Source of the DNA: Oscheius sp. JU75 | Lineage: Eukaryota; Nematoda; Chromadorea; Rhabditida; Rhabditidae | Direction: 5' to 3' | Length of the DNA: 64,000 nt | Assembly (NCBI GenBank): GCA_037178855.1 | Contig: JASJZC010000001.1 | Coordinates: 7,874,001-7,938,000, forward strand | Shown: positions 1-12,080 of the stretch, in pieces | How positions within the stretch are numbered: the stretch's first letter is position 1 | Layout: each line of letters begins with the position of its first letter | Notes under the pieces: model-generated | Told to the model about the DNA's origin: nothing | Seen by the model: the letters and a program-made list of their open reading frames with translations, nothing else | Database searches by the model: none | Position numbers and translations under genes: made by a program

Positions 1-5
1 CTGCC

Positions 6-490
6 TCAATAGAGTCCAGGCATGTCGAGAGCGGACATTCCGAGTCGAGGATAGATGGATCCGGTGAAGCTGCCCGAGATTCTCATTCCAGGGTAGAGGG
101 AGCCAGGGAAGCCGAGAGACCCCATTCCTGGGTAGAGTCCACCCGTCATGCCTCCCATTCCAGGGTAGAGGCCACCCATCATGCCTCCCATTCCAGGGTA
201 GAGTCCACCCATCATGCCTCCCATTTCAGGGTACAGCGAGCCAGGAAATCCGCCCATCATTCCGCCGTAGAGAGAAGACATTCCAGGATACATGGATCCC
301 ATCAGGCCGGGGTAGCCAGACATTCCCAGTCCGGACATTCCAAGGCCTGGATATCCGGTCATTCCCATACCCATGCCTAGGCCAGTAGCCGGCATGATGG
401 GCACTGAAACTTTTTTTGCTTCGCGAAAGGAAAACACCTACAAGCAGCGATGCTTTGGAAGACGATGAGGAAGAGAGCGAGAGAGAACAT
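6..490 (-). CDS. Secreted Gly/Met/Pro/Tyr-rich repeat protein
   Basis: Two exons, 490-442 and 403-6, joined by a 38-nt GT-AG intron (441-404), give 148 residues. Exon 1 encodes a clear signal peptide (MFSLALFLIVFQSIAA). The rest is low-complexity tandem repeat built on GGLYPGMGGMMGG and SLYPGM, rich in Gly, Met, Pro and Tyr. Reading straight through the intron would give a longer ORF without the signal peptide, so I prefer the spliced model. A TATA box lies 36 bp upstream of the ATG. Such compositions are typical of extracellular structural, cuticle-like or glue-like proteins; Met and Tyr could support oxidative cross-linking (inference). No enzymatic domain is visible. The product class is clear; its function is not recognised. 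Confidence 0.75.
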
Positions 491-520
491 TGCTTGTCTA
501 TCTCTTCTCCTCGCAGCCCT

Positions 521-528
521 CTTATACT
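521..528 (-). promoter_or_regulatory. TATA box of the Gly/Met/Pro/Tyr-rich gene
   Basis: The minus strand reads GTATAAG about 36 bp before the ATG at 490. Three other genes here (ATGs at 15791, 35763 and 53477) have a TATA element 40-41 bp before the ATG, which supports this one. Confidence 0.6.
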
Positions 529-917
529 GTTTCAGCTGAACTGTTTTGACCGTGCTAAATGATCAAAGCTATTGTAATCTCGCAGTCGTAGATCAAGAGG
601 CTGTTTTCGGAACTGCAGCTTGGAACAATCAAGCTGGACAAATGTTGTTTCCCGCGAAAAAACATGTGTAGGTGATTGGTTTCAGTGCTCGTTGCAATAA
701 AATTGGTGGCTATTTTGGAGAGTAAAATGAGCAAGAATACAGTAACTACAACCTTAAACTTGGGTAGTTGCTATTTTCTTGGTATTTGGAATACGAGGCA
801 GAACAATCACGATTGCTTTCAAAACCTTGAAACTTTGGTAATTACAGCTCTTGCAGTAGAGTACAATTAAAAGTGACAAGGAACTTCAATTCTAGGCCAC
901 CAAGTCTGTGCGACCGG

Positions 918-3568
918 ATGCGTCTTCTTCTTCTTCTAGCAGTAGCCGCTACCAGCTGCGGTCAGGAGGTGGGTTCTCTTGTCTCTTGTCCACTGTCTCT
1001 TCCCTGTTCTCTGTTCCCTGCTTAACTGCTTGTCTCTTGTTCTCTATTGATGGTAGTCTACCTACCCTAGTCCCCCTTGACTCTCCGTCTGGATCCATAC
1101 TTTTGGCTGCGTAGTCAAACGATAGTTTCCTGTTCAGTGTTCAGTCCTCTCTCTGTAGTCAGCCGTCTACTGCCTTGTCCGCTTTTTTGTCCAGTTCTGT
1201 TCCAAGTAGCTCTCTTTGTTTTCTATCACCCAATCAAACCGTTTGCAGATATTCAACGAGACTGAAGACATGGGTGCTGGCTATGCCCAATACTCACCGA
1301 ACAAACACAATGGTTCCGGCTCTTCCTCGTCAGTTCCGCCCTTCGCCCCGCTAAGCATCTACACTGTCTACGCTCCAGAAATCAGACAGCTATCGACGAT
1401 TGAGAGACGCGATCTGTCCAACTACGTGACGAAGGCTACCCGTCGTCTCGGCAAGATGCTCCAAGTCAGGAAGACGGACAGTCTCATGGTCGACTGTCGT
1501 CAGGTCGGCAAAAAGGAAGTTAAAGATGGATATAACTTTGCTCTCTTTATCGATGTCAACTGCAAGGGCAATGGACAGACCCTGGCCACAGCTGGAGCTT
1601 GTGCTCGAGAGATAGGCAGGGCTGAACCGAATGGAAGCGTCTTCTATCCCTACCATCAAGGCCAATTCCAGTCGAGTCGAGGCGTCACGTGGCTTGGAAG
1701 ACCGCTCGGAGGCAGAATAAGCATTTGCTTGGATCAGTTCAAGGTTCGTCCCGAAGTTACAGTGAATCTGGCGCGACCTCGTTATAGGGCAAACAATTTT
1801 TGGGCGGCGCCTTGGATAACTAGCGCAGTGCCAAGTAGCGTGACCAGGTCGGAGGTTCGATCCCGGACTAGAAAGTTTTTGCCTTGATGTCCCTTTTTGT
1901 TGAAAACAGACTATATAGCTTGATCAAGGTGATTACAGAAGAGAAATCCTCGATGGGACGGCGACAAATGGGTCTCGACCATCATGCACGAGATGTCTCA
2001 TGCTCTTGTCTACAGCGGCGGTTTCTTCACCAAGTTTACACACTGTGAGGACAACGGAAAGTGCAGACTCTACGACCCAGCCCAGAGCAATTTCACCGAG
2101 CCGGCCGGTGTGAAATCCTACGAGATCCCTGGCGTTGTCAAGAAGATCAATTTCCCATGGCAGACAATGTTCGGCGAGAAGCAGCACCCTGTCCATGTAC
2201 TCCATACGCCTACGGTCAGAGAGAAGATGCGCGAGTACTTCAGCTGCCCGACGGCCGAGGGAGCTGAGCTGGAGAATCAAGGCGGAACAGGAACGGCCTT
2301 CTCCCATTTGGAGAAGCGAATCTTCGAGCATGAGACGATGGGAGGAATTAGGACGGAAGTCAACGCCTTCTCTATTATCTCTCTGGCCATCTTCAAGGAC
2401 TCTGGATGGTACAAAGTGGACTGGAGGTGGATCTTTGTACATTTTCTTTGTCTACTCTTGACAGTACGTTGCCAGTTTGTGTCTCCCTAACTGCCCATGC
2501 CCTGATTCTCTCTGTCTTTCTATGCCCCTGTTAACTCATGCATATATGTCACCTTCATTCCCTGTTCATATCAACTTCGAAACCAATCTCTGTTAATCTG
2601 TCCCGATTCGATACTGATTGTGAGCTAAAATCACTAACTCTTCTCAATCTGACGTCGCCCTGTCATTCTCTATCAGTTTGTTCAGTTCTTAGCTTGTCTC
2701 CCACTTTCTCATATCAGAGACAGTTGTATCCTATCAAACTGGAACTTCCATTGGCTTCAGTAACCTAGTACCTTTCACTTTCAGCAAGGCCGATTCGATG
2801 ACCTTTGGTAAAGGAATGGGCTGTGACTTCATCACGAAGTCCTGCGGACAATGGGTCAACACTCAGCAGGACAGCTATCCCTATTGCAAGGGCTCGGATC
2901 AACGCTGCTCGCCCGATCTGAAGGCAATTGAGACTTGCAATGCCTATGCCTACGGTGGTTTTGGAGTCCCGGAAGAGTACAGCTACTTCCCCCGAGAGAA
3001 CAAGCCCAACATTCCTCTTCATCTGCCCGACTACTGTCCCTACTACACGATGACCCCGAAGCAGGGCTCGAATCGTCTGCCCAGATGTGATGAGCCGGCG
3101 GACAAGAACCTGGACCTGCTAGAAGTGGCCAGTCTGCAGATCTACTCGAAGACGTCGCGCTGCATGAAGATTGAGGACGGCATCAGGTTCAAGAAGGCCG
3201 CGAATACGCAAAGGAATACGCTCTCGTATGGCTGCTATGAGACGAAATGCCAGAACGAGACGCTATTTATCAAGACGGCCAAGTCCCGATGGTATCCGTG
3301 CTACTTGGCCGGGCAGACAGTCAATGTAGAAAGACATCTTCTCGAGCACAAGGGCGATGCCGTCTTCCGCATCTACTGTCCGCCGTGTGAGACAATCTGT
3401 GGAGTCGGCAACTGTACGGCCTTGGCACCGGATGGCAAGTCGATTGGAGACAAACCGAGGAAGAGCAAGACGCTGCTGGACGAGATTCTGGGAAAAGTGA
3501 CCGGCGCTGGAGCAGCCACTGGAGGCATCTCGATCTGGACCGTCTACCTACTGGCGGGAATTTGGTAA
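918..3568 (+). CDS. Leishmanolysin-like (M8) zinc metalloprotease, GPI-anchored
   Basis: Four exons (918-968, 1249-1743, 1939-2426, 2785-3568) give about 605 residues, usual for the leishmanolysin/invadolysin family. Exon 1 is a signal peptide (MRLLLLLAVAATSCG). The zinc site HEMSHALVYS is at the start of exon 3, followed by the GGFFTKF segment, the later histidine of FSHLEKRIF and a Met-turn-like ETMGG. Conserved family blocks GAELENQGG and GKGMGCDF are present, and the C-terminal half is cysteine-rich. The extreme C-terminus is a hydrophobic tail (SIWTVYLLAGIW) preceded by small residues, as in a GPI signal. Intron 2 carries a tRNA-derived insert. Family members cleave extracellular or membrane substrates and act in cell migration; the substrate here is unknown. 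The exon 1 donor is the least certain junction. Confidence 0.88.
1806..1880 (+). repeat. tRNA-derived SINE-like insert in the leishmanolysin intron
   Basis: The insert has a B-box-like GGTTCGATCCC preceded by GCGCAGTGCCAAGTAGCGTGACC. The same GCGCAGTGCCAAGT(A/G)GCGT string occurs near 18150 beside another B box, so both look like members of one tRNA-derived family. Confidence 0.5.
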
Positions 3569-5398
3569 TGAAAGGTAATTAACCAGAAGTATCTTTTCTA
3601 TCCTGTCCACTCGTCCATGCACCTTTCCTGAAAGTTTTTTTTATATTGCATGCACGCAGCTCCTGTCTGCTGCTACCCTTGCTGTTTTCTTATTTAGCCC
3701 CCATATCTGGTTCGAATCCTTATATGATAGTGTTTTACAGTATCCATATTTTGTTCGGTAGATTCTCTCTACAGTATTTATACCCTGTACACTGCTTGAA
3801 GCCCTAGTCTCTCCTTCGCTATCGATGGTAGTCCACTCCACCTTGACTACATGACTATGGTCTCCGTCTGAACCTACAGTATCCATAGGGTACCTGAGAC
3901 AAACGGGGAAACCGAACAGGCCTACTGGGTCATGGAGAGAGTGATACCCAGGGTAAGCAGGAGGAGTGATAGAAACAAGAGACCGGAGGCAATACACTTC
4001 AATTTGTTCCGGCTCCGAAAGGTAAGGAGAAAAGCAATCTGGCAGCTCATCAACACTCGACTCTCGCTGCCCGAAAAGGCCATTAGTTCTCTGTCCCGAT
4101 GCTTCTACTCCATGTCCTCTTCCCCCTCACAGGTTCGTTGTCTGCCCATGCAGAATCTCATAAAAGAATCATTGGAGGCTCTATAGTTCAGAGACACAAT
4201 CGCGAGTATAATAGTCACTAGTACCCAAACGAGATTTGCACATCCCTAAAGCTGCCTGAAACAAGCTATAGCAGAAGCCTTCGTTTGTCTAGGATTTGGA
4301 GTTATGTGATCTCTTTCTGGGGGGATGGGGAAGCTATATTTATATTGGCCTCATCTTTTTTGGGGTTAGGCATTCTGACATGGGCAGAAGAGAAAAGGGA
4401 GAGTTCTATGGACTAGATGCAGGGGAGAGGATGTTGATCGGAAATTAGTCATCTGGGATGTTCGGGGAGGACTGGAGAGACATCAATACGTATGCTGGTT
4501 TATTGCATACTTGCACACAATATGTCTTAATAGATTACAATGGGTGGTGGCTTACAACTTCTATCACCAGTGCTCATGGATTCCATTTTTTGGTTCGATT
4601 TCAATGGCAAGAGGACAACTCACAGCTTCGTGATGTTATTACAAAACCTAAAACTTGTACGAACATAGATTCGACCAGCTTCGCCGTCCAAAGCAACTGA
4701 TTTACCGCTGGCCGGAATCGAAGCCGGGTCGTGCGGCTCGAGTGTCACCTCTTAGCACCTGATGTTTGTGAATTATAGTCCATTTGCAGCGAAGGTCGAC
4801 AGTTTAAAGCTCTTCCCGCCAAAAGGCTCCCGTCACAAGTTTTGAAAATTCGGAGCGAGTTTCTCGAGTACTATTTTAGCCTATTTGGGATCATTTTTTT
4901 TGTTGTTTTGACCTTTGAATATTCGTTGGAAACAGACTGGGATAGTATCTGAGTCATCTGGCTCCAAGTCCGCCCTCTTACCGCCTGCGCTTATTGGAAA
5001 CACTATATTTTAGTGTCCGGTGATTGAACTCGGGTCGTATGGTTCGAATGGCGACTCTTCGCAATTCACCAAAAACTCGGCTAATAATTAGAAGTTCTGA
5101 AACTTTGCTCGGACTACGGAATTCACTAAATATGATTCCAACAAATTTGACCTCGTATCGAACCCCTGGTCTCTTGCGTCTAAACCACATAGTGTCTACA
5201 ACGGGTCGCGCGCAGACGGATACCGTCTTGAACCTCTGTAAATTGCGCGTTTTTTGTTCAAATGTATTTTCATTCCCCTCCTCAAGTTTGTGTTCTAATT
5301 CAATAGCCCTGACAAATGTCTCCGAGCCGTCAGTGTGTCCGTTTGACACCTCCTCCTCCCAGGAGTCCTCAAAATGTCGGCCCGCCCTCTACTCTGTG
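3569..5398. other. Intergenic stretch with two tRNA-like remnants
   Basis: No supported gene was found. On the minus strand at about 4690-4762 and 5002-5070 there are degraded tRNA-like sequences with B boxes (GGCTTCGATTCC and GAGTTCAATC). A short open stretch ending at a good donor (about 3890-3950) could be a relic exon, but nothing joins to it. Confidence 0.4.
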
Positions 5399-7718
5399 AT
5401 GCGCCTTCTGCTTGCTTTGCTGACTACGCTTCCGTTCGTTTTGGCCTCGGATAATTCGACAGAGAATGAGGAGGAGGCTGAGGATGAGGAACGTCTCCTA
5501 ATTGACATCTTCCGGAACTGTTAGTCTGTTTGTTGTTGTTTTTTTACCCAAACCTTAGACAACTGCCTAATCAGGCCCGTTCAAAACGTCTCGTCACCTC
5601 CGGTCGTCGTCGATTTCGGCGTCGCCATAGTCCTTCTCATCAATGTGGTTAGTCAATTATGCTCTCGTCTGCTTAGAACAGGATTCAGGACGAGAAGAAC
5701 CAGATTCTACAGACGAATGTCTGGCTCACAATGAAATGGATCGACTTCCAGCTGCAATGGAACCCAGCCAACTATGGAAACATTTCCAATCTTCATGTCC
5801 CTTCAGACCGAGTTTGGCTCCCGGACATTGTGCTGTTCAACAAGTAAGAGTCAACAACTTGTCTCCCCCCGACCTAAAGCCTTTGCCGTCTTCGATTGTG
5901 TTATAAGATTTGGCGGCTGATTGTTCCCAGCGGACTGGAGGGCACCAGTCAGAGATGAGGGCAAAAAAAGGCGGGGAGGAAGACATCTTATTGTCTTTGC
6001 CTGATGGAAGAAAAGCGATTTTTCCAGTGCTGATGGCAACTACGAGGTTTCGTACAAGAGCAATGTTTTCGTCGGACATCAGGGAGATGTCACTTGGGTC
6101 CCGCCAGCAATGTTCAAGTCCAGCTGTAGGATTGATGTGGAGTGGTGGGTCTCGATTCTTTTTTAACAATGTAAGCTTCTACTGTGTGCTAGTCACCTAG
6201 GCCAGACCGTGACCACCGCTCTGCACTATTAGCTCAGCTATGAATCTGAGCGACTCGGGTTCGATCCCCGCCTTTGTTTTTCGGGTTTCTGAAAGGGTGG
6301 CGAAGCCGGTTCTCCTTTAAAACCTACGATTTCCAGGTTCCCGTTCGACGAACAGTCCTGTACACTCGTCTTCGGCTCTTGGACCTACAACTCGGACGAG
6401 GTTCGTTGAAATGCTTTGTCCCTTTCAATTACTCCAGGTTGTCTTGAACTGGTACAACAATATCCAAGCTGTCCAGCTGACCGAATACTCCTACAGTGGA
6501 ATCTGGGATGTGATAGATGTTCCGGGCTACTTGGTCAACAAACACGACACGAAAGAGAGCAAGATTGTCTTCAACTTGGTCATTCGAAGGAAGACCCTCT
6601 TCTACACTGTCATTTTGATCATTCCGGTAGGTACGACTCTTTTCCTAACATTCTTGGCTCAGACAGTTCTGATGGCTTTCCTCTCAATGATGGCCTTTTA
6701 TCTGCCAACTGATTCGGCTGAAAAGATCTCGCTCACGATCAATCTCCTTCTGGCTCTGGTCGTGTTTCTTCTTCTCGTCTCAAAGGTCCGTCTCTCCCAT
6801 ATTTTCTAGACATCTGTCAGATTCTTCCACCAACTTCGAACATTCCCTTGATGGGGAAATACCTTCTGATGGCATTTGTCCTAAACATCGTGACGGTCGT
6901 CTGCACCGTCTTCATTGTCAACATATACTTCCGAAGCTCGCTCTCACACGAGATGCCAGGCTGGGTCCGACGTCTCTTTCTCGAAATCCTACCCCAGTTT
7001 CTGATGATGAAGCGGCCCGAACGCATTCCCATCTTCAATGGTTACTTTGTCGAAGAGTACTGTGTCTCGGAGATATTCGACGCTAGTCAGTCACATCCCC
7101 TTAATCCTTTTACAGTAGTTGTTTGAAGGTCTGGTCCTGCCTTCAATGACTGCTACGATCGTCCCCTTCCTCCAGATGACACAGCGACCGGCTCCGTCAA
7201 GCGAGAACCATCACGAGAATTGCTCCAAATGGAAGGAGAGACTGAGCAGACGGTTCTCAAGGAAGAAGAAGACAAACAACAATGAGCAGGAGACGAATAT
7301 AGACGAGACCAATAGAGAGCCGGCTTCCTCACCCGAAAAGATTAGTCGAGTGGTGAGTTGACTCGAATCGGACGCCTGTCAATTGCCTTCTTCCTTGCGG
7401 GCCCCAAATGAGGAATGTTCAGATGACAACCCGTAGGGAGTACGAGAATAACAGAGTCGATTTCAGATGAAGAACACCGTCGAGGCAATTGCCTACATTG
7501 CGGAGCACATGAAAGGGAACATGGCTGAGAGGAAGATCCGTGATGACTGGCGCTATGTGAGCATGGTCATCGATAGAATGCTTCTCTTGTTTTTCTTCGG
7601 CATCACTACGGGAGGGACAGTTGGCATCATTCTCTCGGCACCGCATGTCTTCGACTTTGTCGATCAGGATCTCGTGATCAAACAACTCAATAACAAGTAT
7701 ATGGGTGATATTCAATAA
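5399..7718 (+). CDS. Nicotinic acetylcholine receptor subunit, non-alpha type (first of pair)
   Basis: Ten exons (5399-5519, 5559-5647, 5689-5843, 6028-6144, 6337-6400, 6438-6626, 6663-6785, 6821-7085, 7129-7352, 7467-7718) encode 532 residues. Features in order: signal peptide (MRLLLALLTTLPFVLA), acidic N-terminus, ligand-binding domain with a canonical Cys-loop CRIDVEWFPFDEQSC (13 residues between cysteines), M1-M3 including TVLMAFLSMMAFYLP and LLLALVVFLLLVSKI, a basic cytoplasmic loop, then M4. Loop C lacks the vicinal cysteine pair, so this is a non-alpha subunit that would assemble into heteromeric cation channels on the nerve or muscle surface. The junction at 7085/7129 uses a weak acceptor because the better CAG gives a stop. 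The next gene, a paralogue in the same orientation, starts 271 bp downstream. Confidence 0.93.
6223..6285 (+). repeat. tRNA-derived SINE-like insert in a receptor intron
   Basis: A-box-like TTAGCTCAGC and B-box GGTTCGATCCCC are spaced roughly as in a tRNA, inside the 192-bp intron 6145-6336. No intact acceptor stem is visible, so it is a relic or SINE head. Confidence 0.5.
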
Positions 7719-7989
7719 TAAAATTCATGGAATAAATTGCACATTGATAACCTACCAGTATTCGGCGGGTAAAGTTCGGCAGTGTCTGGAGACAGATCTT
7801 CATGGCGGTCGAGCGAGAGAACGGCTCCCCGCCTAGGTAGTCCTCTTAAATGCCTTCGAGTGAGCCACCGATAAGCGGGACGATGATGATGTTTTTCAAG
7901 TTTTTCAAACTTTGAAATTGCTTTTCAAGTCAAGATAAGAGCCATCTTGTTGCAAGAAGCCTTGGTCACTTGTCCACTGGCTGCCGTCC

Positions 7990-10692
7990 ATGCTACTTGC
8001 CATCCTTCCTCTCCTCTTCCAAGCCGTCGCCATGCCGCTGCTGATGGCCCTTTGTGCCGAAAAGAAAAAGAGGACGCCTCCTCCGAGGACGGCGACGACT
8101 GAACAGACACCTACCGGACCGTCGGCTGTTCCAGTGGTTGCTGCTGCTGCTGCTTTAGTGACTGCTACTGATGGAACTCCTGCTGACAATCCGGACGAAG
8201 AAGGAGACGGGAACTACGAAGATATCAGAGTCGCTAATCCTGACAATGTACCTGATGCTCCCAAGTAATAAACTGATTCAGTTCATCTTTCGTCTTACTT
8301 TACAGTCAGAGCGCACCTTAGCAAAGTGTTTGTTAAGTAGAGAATCCATTCCGACCATCCGGAAACAGGACTGTTCTGTTTTGAGTTCTCCTTTGTCTAC
8401 TACGATGATTGACTACTACTTTTCAGTGGCCTACCTTGGAGAAGAAGATCGTCTTACTGCTACCCTCTTCCATGGCTACAACTCACTCGTACGTCCAGTC
8501 CCAAACGCTACATCTCCTCCGATCCAGGTCGCCTTCAGCCTGGCCCTAGTTCTGCTGATTTCGCTCGATGAGAAGAACCAGTTCATGCAGACAAATGTCT
8601 GGCCCACTATGAAGTGGTTCGACTACCAGGTATCGAGACTCTTTTCTAGTAGAAGAACAAGTTCAGATGCGCTGGGATCCGAGACAGTACGGTGGAATAG
8701 AGACGGTAGCCAGTCGATGGAATCTAATGAAAAAAAACTTTCAGATTCGTGTTCCGCCTGATAAGGTCTGGCTACCGGACATTGTTCTGTTCAGTAACGC
8801 TGATGGTAACTACCTGGTTTCCTTCTATTCCAACGTCGTGGTTCAGTACACTGGAGAGGTAGTAGATTGATATTTGAGAACTAGAAGCTCATTCAGATGC
8901 TCTGGGTTCCACCGGCGGTCTACAAAAGGTAAGTTTGTAGTAGGCTCTTGGGTTTAATGGAGAGAAGTTACGGCCTGGCCAAAATAGCTTCGATTAGGCT
9001 TAAATCGGGACGGGACCAAGGACGACGCAACAGGTCGCCCTATAAATGAGCCTGACTTGACCCGGCCGACTAGGATTCTATCGCTGGTTAGCGACAGTAA
9101 AGCTTTTTAGGATCTGCTCTCTGTAACTCGCTCTTTTCAGCTCATGTCTTATCGATGTCGAGTTCTTCCCCTTCGATGGCAAGTTAGCTCAAACTGAGAC
9201 TTAATCCATTCAGAACAAGTCTGTTCCCTCACCTTTGGCTCGTGGACATTCTCAAAGAACGAAGTTCAACTGGCCTACCTGGACGGAAAGAAACAGGTAG
9301 CACTTTTGCAGCGCTCTATTAGAGGAACTCAGGTGGAGCTGAACGACTATTCAGCTTCTGGAATCTGGGATGTAATGGAAGTGCCCGGACACTTGATCGA
9401 GAACAACTCGAAGATATCCTACCAGATTCGGATACGGAGGTTTGCTTGGCTGTTTTCAAAAATGACAAAGCTTCAGAAAGACACTGTTCTATACTTTCAT
9501 ACTGATCATGCCAACAGGTTTGTTTTGGTCCGAAAAACACTGACAGAAGCTAATCTCCTTGAGAATCAGTGCTATGGAGACCTCGAGGGGAAACCAGAGC
9601 GAGCTTTCCCAAATGGCTCGCCAGAATCGTCCTTTCCATTCTACTTTTCATTCTAGCGCTAGCTCAAGTTTGCGCGTTGAATTCAAACGCGAGACCTATG
9701 CAACTATTCAGTTCTGATGGCTTTCCTGTCGATGATGGTGTTCTACCTGCCCGCAGAAGCTAGTGAGAAGATAACGCTGGCTATCAGCATCCTTCTCGCC
9801 TTGGTCGTTTTCCTCCTCCTAGTTTCCAAAATCCTCCCACCGACCTCGTCAACCATCCCTCTTATGGCTCGATATCTCCTCCTAACATTCGTCTTGAACA
9901 TGATCACCATCGTATCTACTGTGGTGGGTTCTATTCGGTTCATTCACAAGGCGCAGGTGATCATAAACGTGTACTTCCGAAGTCCAGCCACCCACTCTAT
10001 GGCCCCGTGGGTTCGTCTAGTCTTTCTCTACTATCTGCCCTTGGTTCTGGTGATGAAACGTCCGGACTCTGTGAAAAAGAAGAGACCTTCGTCTGGGTAA
10101 GGATACTTTGGAGTCAAGCATTCGCTTCTCCAGAGAAATCGACGAGACCACTCCTCTCTGTCAGATCGAGGAGAAGAGAGGCTCATCCTGTTCGACTGCG
10201 AAGACGAGCAGTAGAAGAAACACGGAGGAGGGACTATCTGAGCAAGCCCAGAAAGCCATTGAGGCTATTCAATACATCACAGAACATCTGACACAGGACA
10301 ATAAGGTGAGACGAGATGGTGTGCGCGTGCGTCACTTGTCGGAAAGCTCGCCGCATAAAAATCTAATATCGTTCCGAGAAGACCCTATGCTCCTAAAACC
10401 TACTCAGTTGTTTTTGTCAATACGAAAGCTTCAAAATGACACTAAACAGGCCTAGGCTGTAGCACCTACGTAGAGCTCGAAATCTTATTTTCAGTACAAA
10501 ACGGCCCAAGAGGAATGGCGATTTGTGTCGATGGTGATTGATCGTCTTCTGCTCTACATCTTTTTTGCCGTGACCGCCACGGGAACAATGACGATCCTCT
10601 GCTCTGCCCCGAATATTTTCGACTACGTGGACCAGGCGTCTGTACTGAAGAAGTTGCGGGCTGCAGCTGCTGCCTCACAGAACAGTGATTGA
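7990..10692 (+). CDS. Nicotinic acetylcholine receptor subunit, non-alpha type (second of pair)
   Basis: The core exons are secure: 8427-8629, 8667-8705, 8745-8858, 8897-8928, 9141-9178, 9214-9296, 9333-9439, 9477-9517, 9712-9923, 9957-10096, 10134-10305 and 10495-10692. They give the ligand-binding domain with Cys-loop CLIDVEFFPFDEQVC, four TM segments and a C-terminus ending in QNSD. No vicinal cysteines are present, so it is non-alpha. One intron (9179-9213) starts with GCAAGT, a GC-AG intron. The 5' end is uncertain: a signal-peptide exon 7990-8247 (MLLAILPLLFQAVAM) and a bridging exon 8306-8336 keep the frame (555 residues in all), but an ORF reading on to 8268 could instead be a separate small gene. 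AATAAA follows the stop. Confidence 0.88.
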
Positions 10693-10737
10693 ATAAAAAT
10701 GTCCTCTGTTTTGTACAAAAGTATGAGGTAACTACAG

Positions 10738-10852
10738 TTCCCCATGGATTTTCGTGGTTGGACCCGTTTGGCACCCAGATATTGAATTGTCAGCCAAGTT
10801 GGACTGCTTCGCTTCGACCTGAACTAAGGTCCCGTCACAAAATTACATGGGG
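10738..10852 (+). repeat. Dispersed ~110-bp repeat, copy 1
   Basis: This is one of five related sequences (others near 16040, 32362, 51316 and 59022). Shared parts are TTTTCGTGG..GGACCCGTTTG, an internal A(T)ATTGA.T..TCAGCCAAGTT, and a closing AGGTCCCGTCAC. The partly inverted ends suggest a miniature element. Confidence 0.6.
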
Positions 10853-12080
10853 TAGGGTAGTGACCCCTTTTAAGCAAACTGGATACAAAGCTACTTAGAC
10901 GATTCTGAGGCGACATGGCTAGGAATTGCAAGACAGCTGAAAGACGAGAGAATAGCTGTCGAAATGTTTCTGGAAGTAACGGGACAAACATACAGTAGAG
11001 GGAGAGAGCCACAACCGCCACAGTTCACTCACCTCATCCGGCTGTTCTTGGAGTTTTCTGAAACAGTGACCTTAAAGGCAGTCCCAGAAGTTGAGCTCAA
11101 AATAGTGAATCTACTGTGACGCAATCGATTTTGTTGGGCGATCTAATCGAATCAGACGATTAGCACAATCTACTCCAAGGTGTCTCGTCTCTTCCTTCTT
11201 CTTTTGTCTACACTCACAGGACCCGTTTTCGCAGAATGAAAAGAAACGGTTTAACATGAAACAAAGCCTTGACCTTCACACGACTTTCTCCCCCTGGTAG
11301 TTTTGTTTTCATCTCTCGCGATGAAAGTGAAGGAAGAGAGATTGCTTTCGTCGGATATCCCCCTCCCCCCCCACAGTCTCAGTAACGGGTTTCCCGTCAC
11401 AGAAAGCTCAGAACGGCATCTCTCGTCGATCGTTTTTTCTCAAAGTGAAAGGTTTACACTCGACCCATACTACCAAAAGGAAACCGATGGAACCTAATGG
11501 ATTGCTGTTTGGTCGTTGGAGAGTGAGTAACCACAAGGACCACTGATTTGATTAAACATTTTATGGATTACACTAGGACTCTTTTATGTTTTTCGAAGCA
11601 AGGTGAAACTGCGAGACGGTACGGGAGAGAAATCGTTGAGTTATTGAACTGCTAAGGTAGATGCGGAGTTTAACGCATGGGTTTATGGCTTTGAGCTTAT
11701 CTTTCAAAATGAACACCTTGCTTACAGAAACTGTAAGCAGATGATGTGTGAACTGTGGTGATTGTGACCTGAGTTATTAGAGTATCCCCTCTATGCAGTT
11801 CAGTTTCTATGCTGAAAAAAAGCTATATCAGGAGAACGGTTACGGTGAAAAGAGCAAATCTTCCTGCTTTCCCTTCAGCCATCACCCAGTAGCCGGGACG
11901 AAGCGACTGTCGTCTCAAATTGACCGTGATTCGGGAAAGAAAAGGCGTGAAGCGGCCCCAAGAAAGGGGGGTCACAGCACCCCGAGGCTACCAATAAATC
12001 TTCCACATGTTTTATTGTGATGATAGCGGGCGGAGAACCCGCTCTCCCTTACGAAACTGGATCGCGCGCCAGACGCCGCT
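10853..12080. other. Intergenic, no gene seen
   Basis: Between receptor 2 and the carboxypeptidase I see no ORF joined by plausible splice sites. It presumably holds the carboxypeptidase promoter; no TATA box near the ATG was recognised. Confidence 0.4.

Noticed and set aside
1933-2442. Long minus-strand ORF opposite the leishmanolysin exon
   Set aside because: It is the shadow of a conserved coding exon carrying the zinc motif on the plus strand.
3932-4186. Basic 84-residue ORF downstream of leishmanolysin
   Set aside because: No signal peptide, no joining exon and no repeated or conserved motif; composition looks random.
6411-6809. Reading straight through the receptor M1-M2 intron
   Set aside because: The intron 6627-6662 has good GT-AG sites, and its removal restores the invariant M1-M2 sequence.
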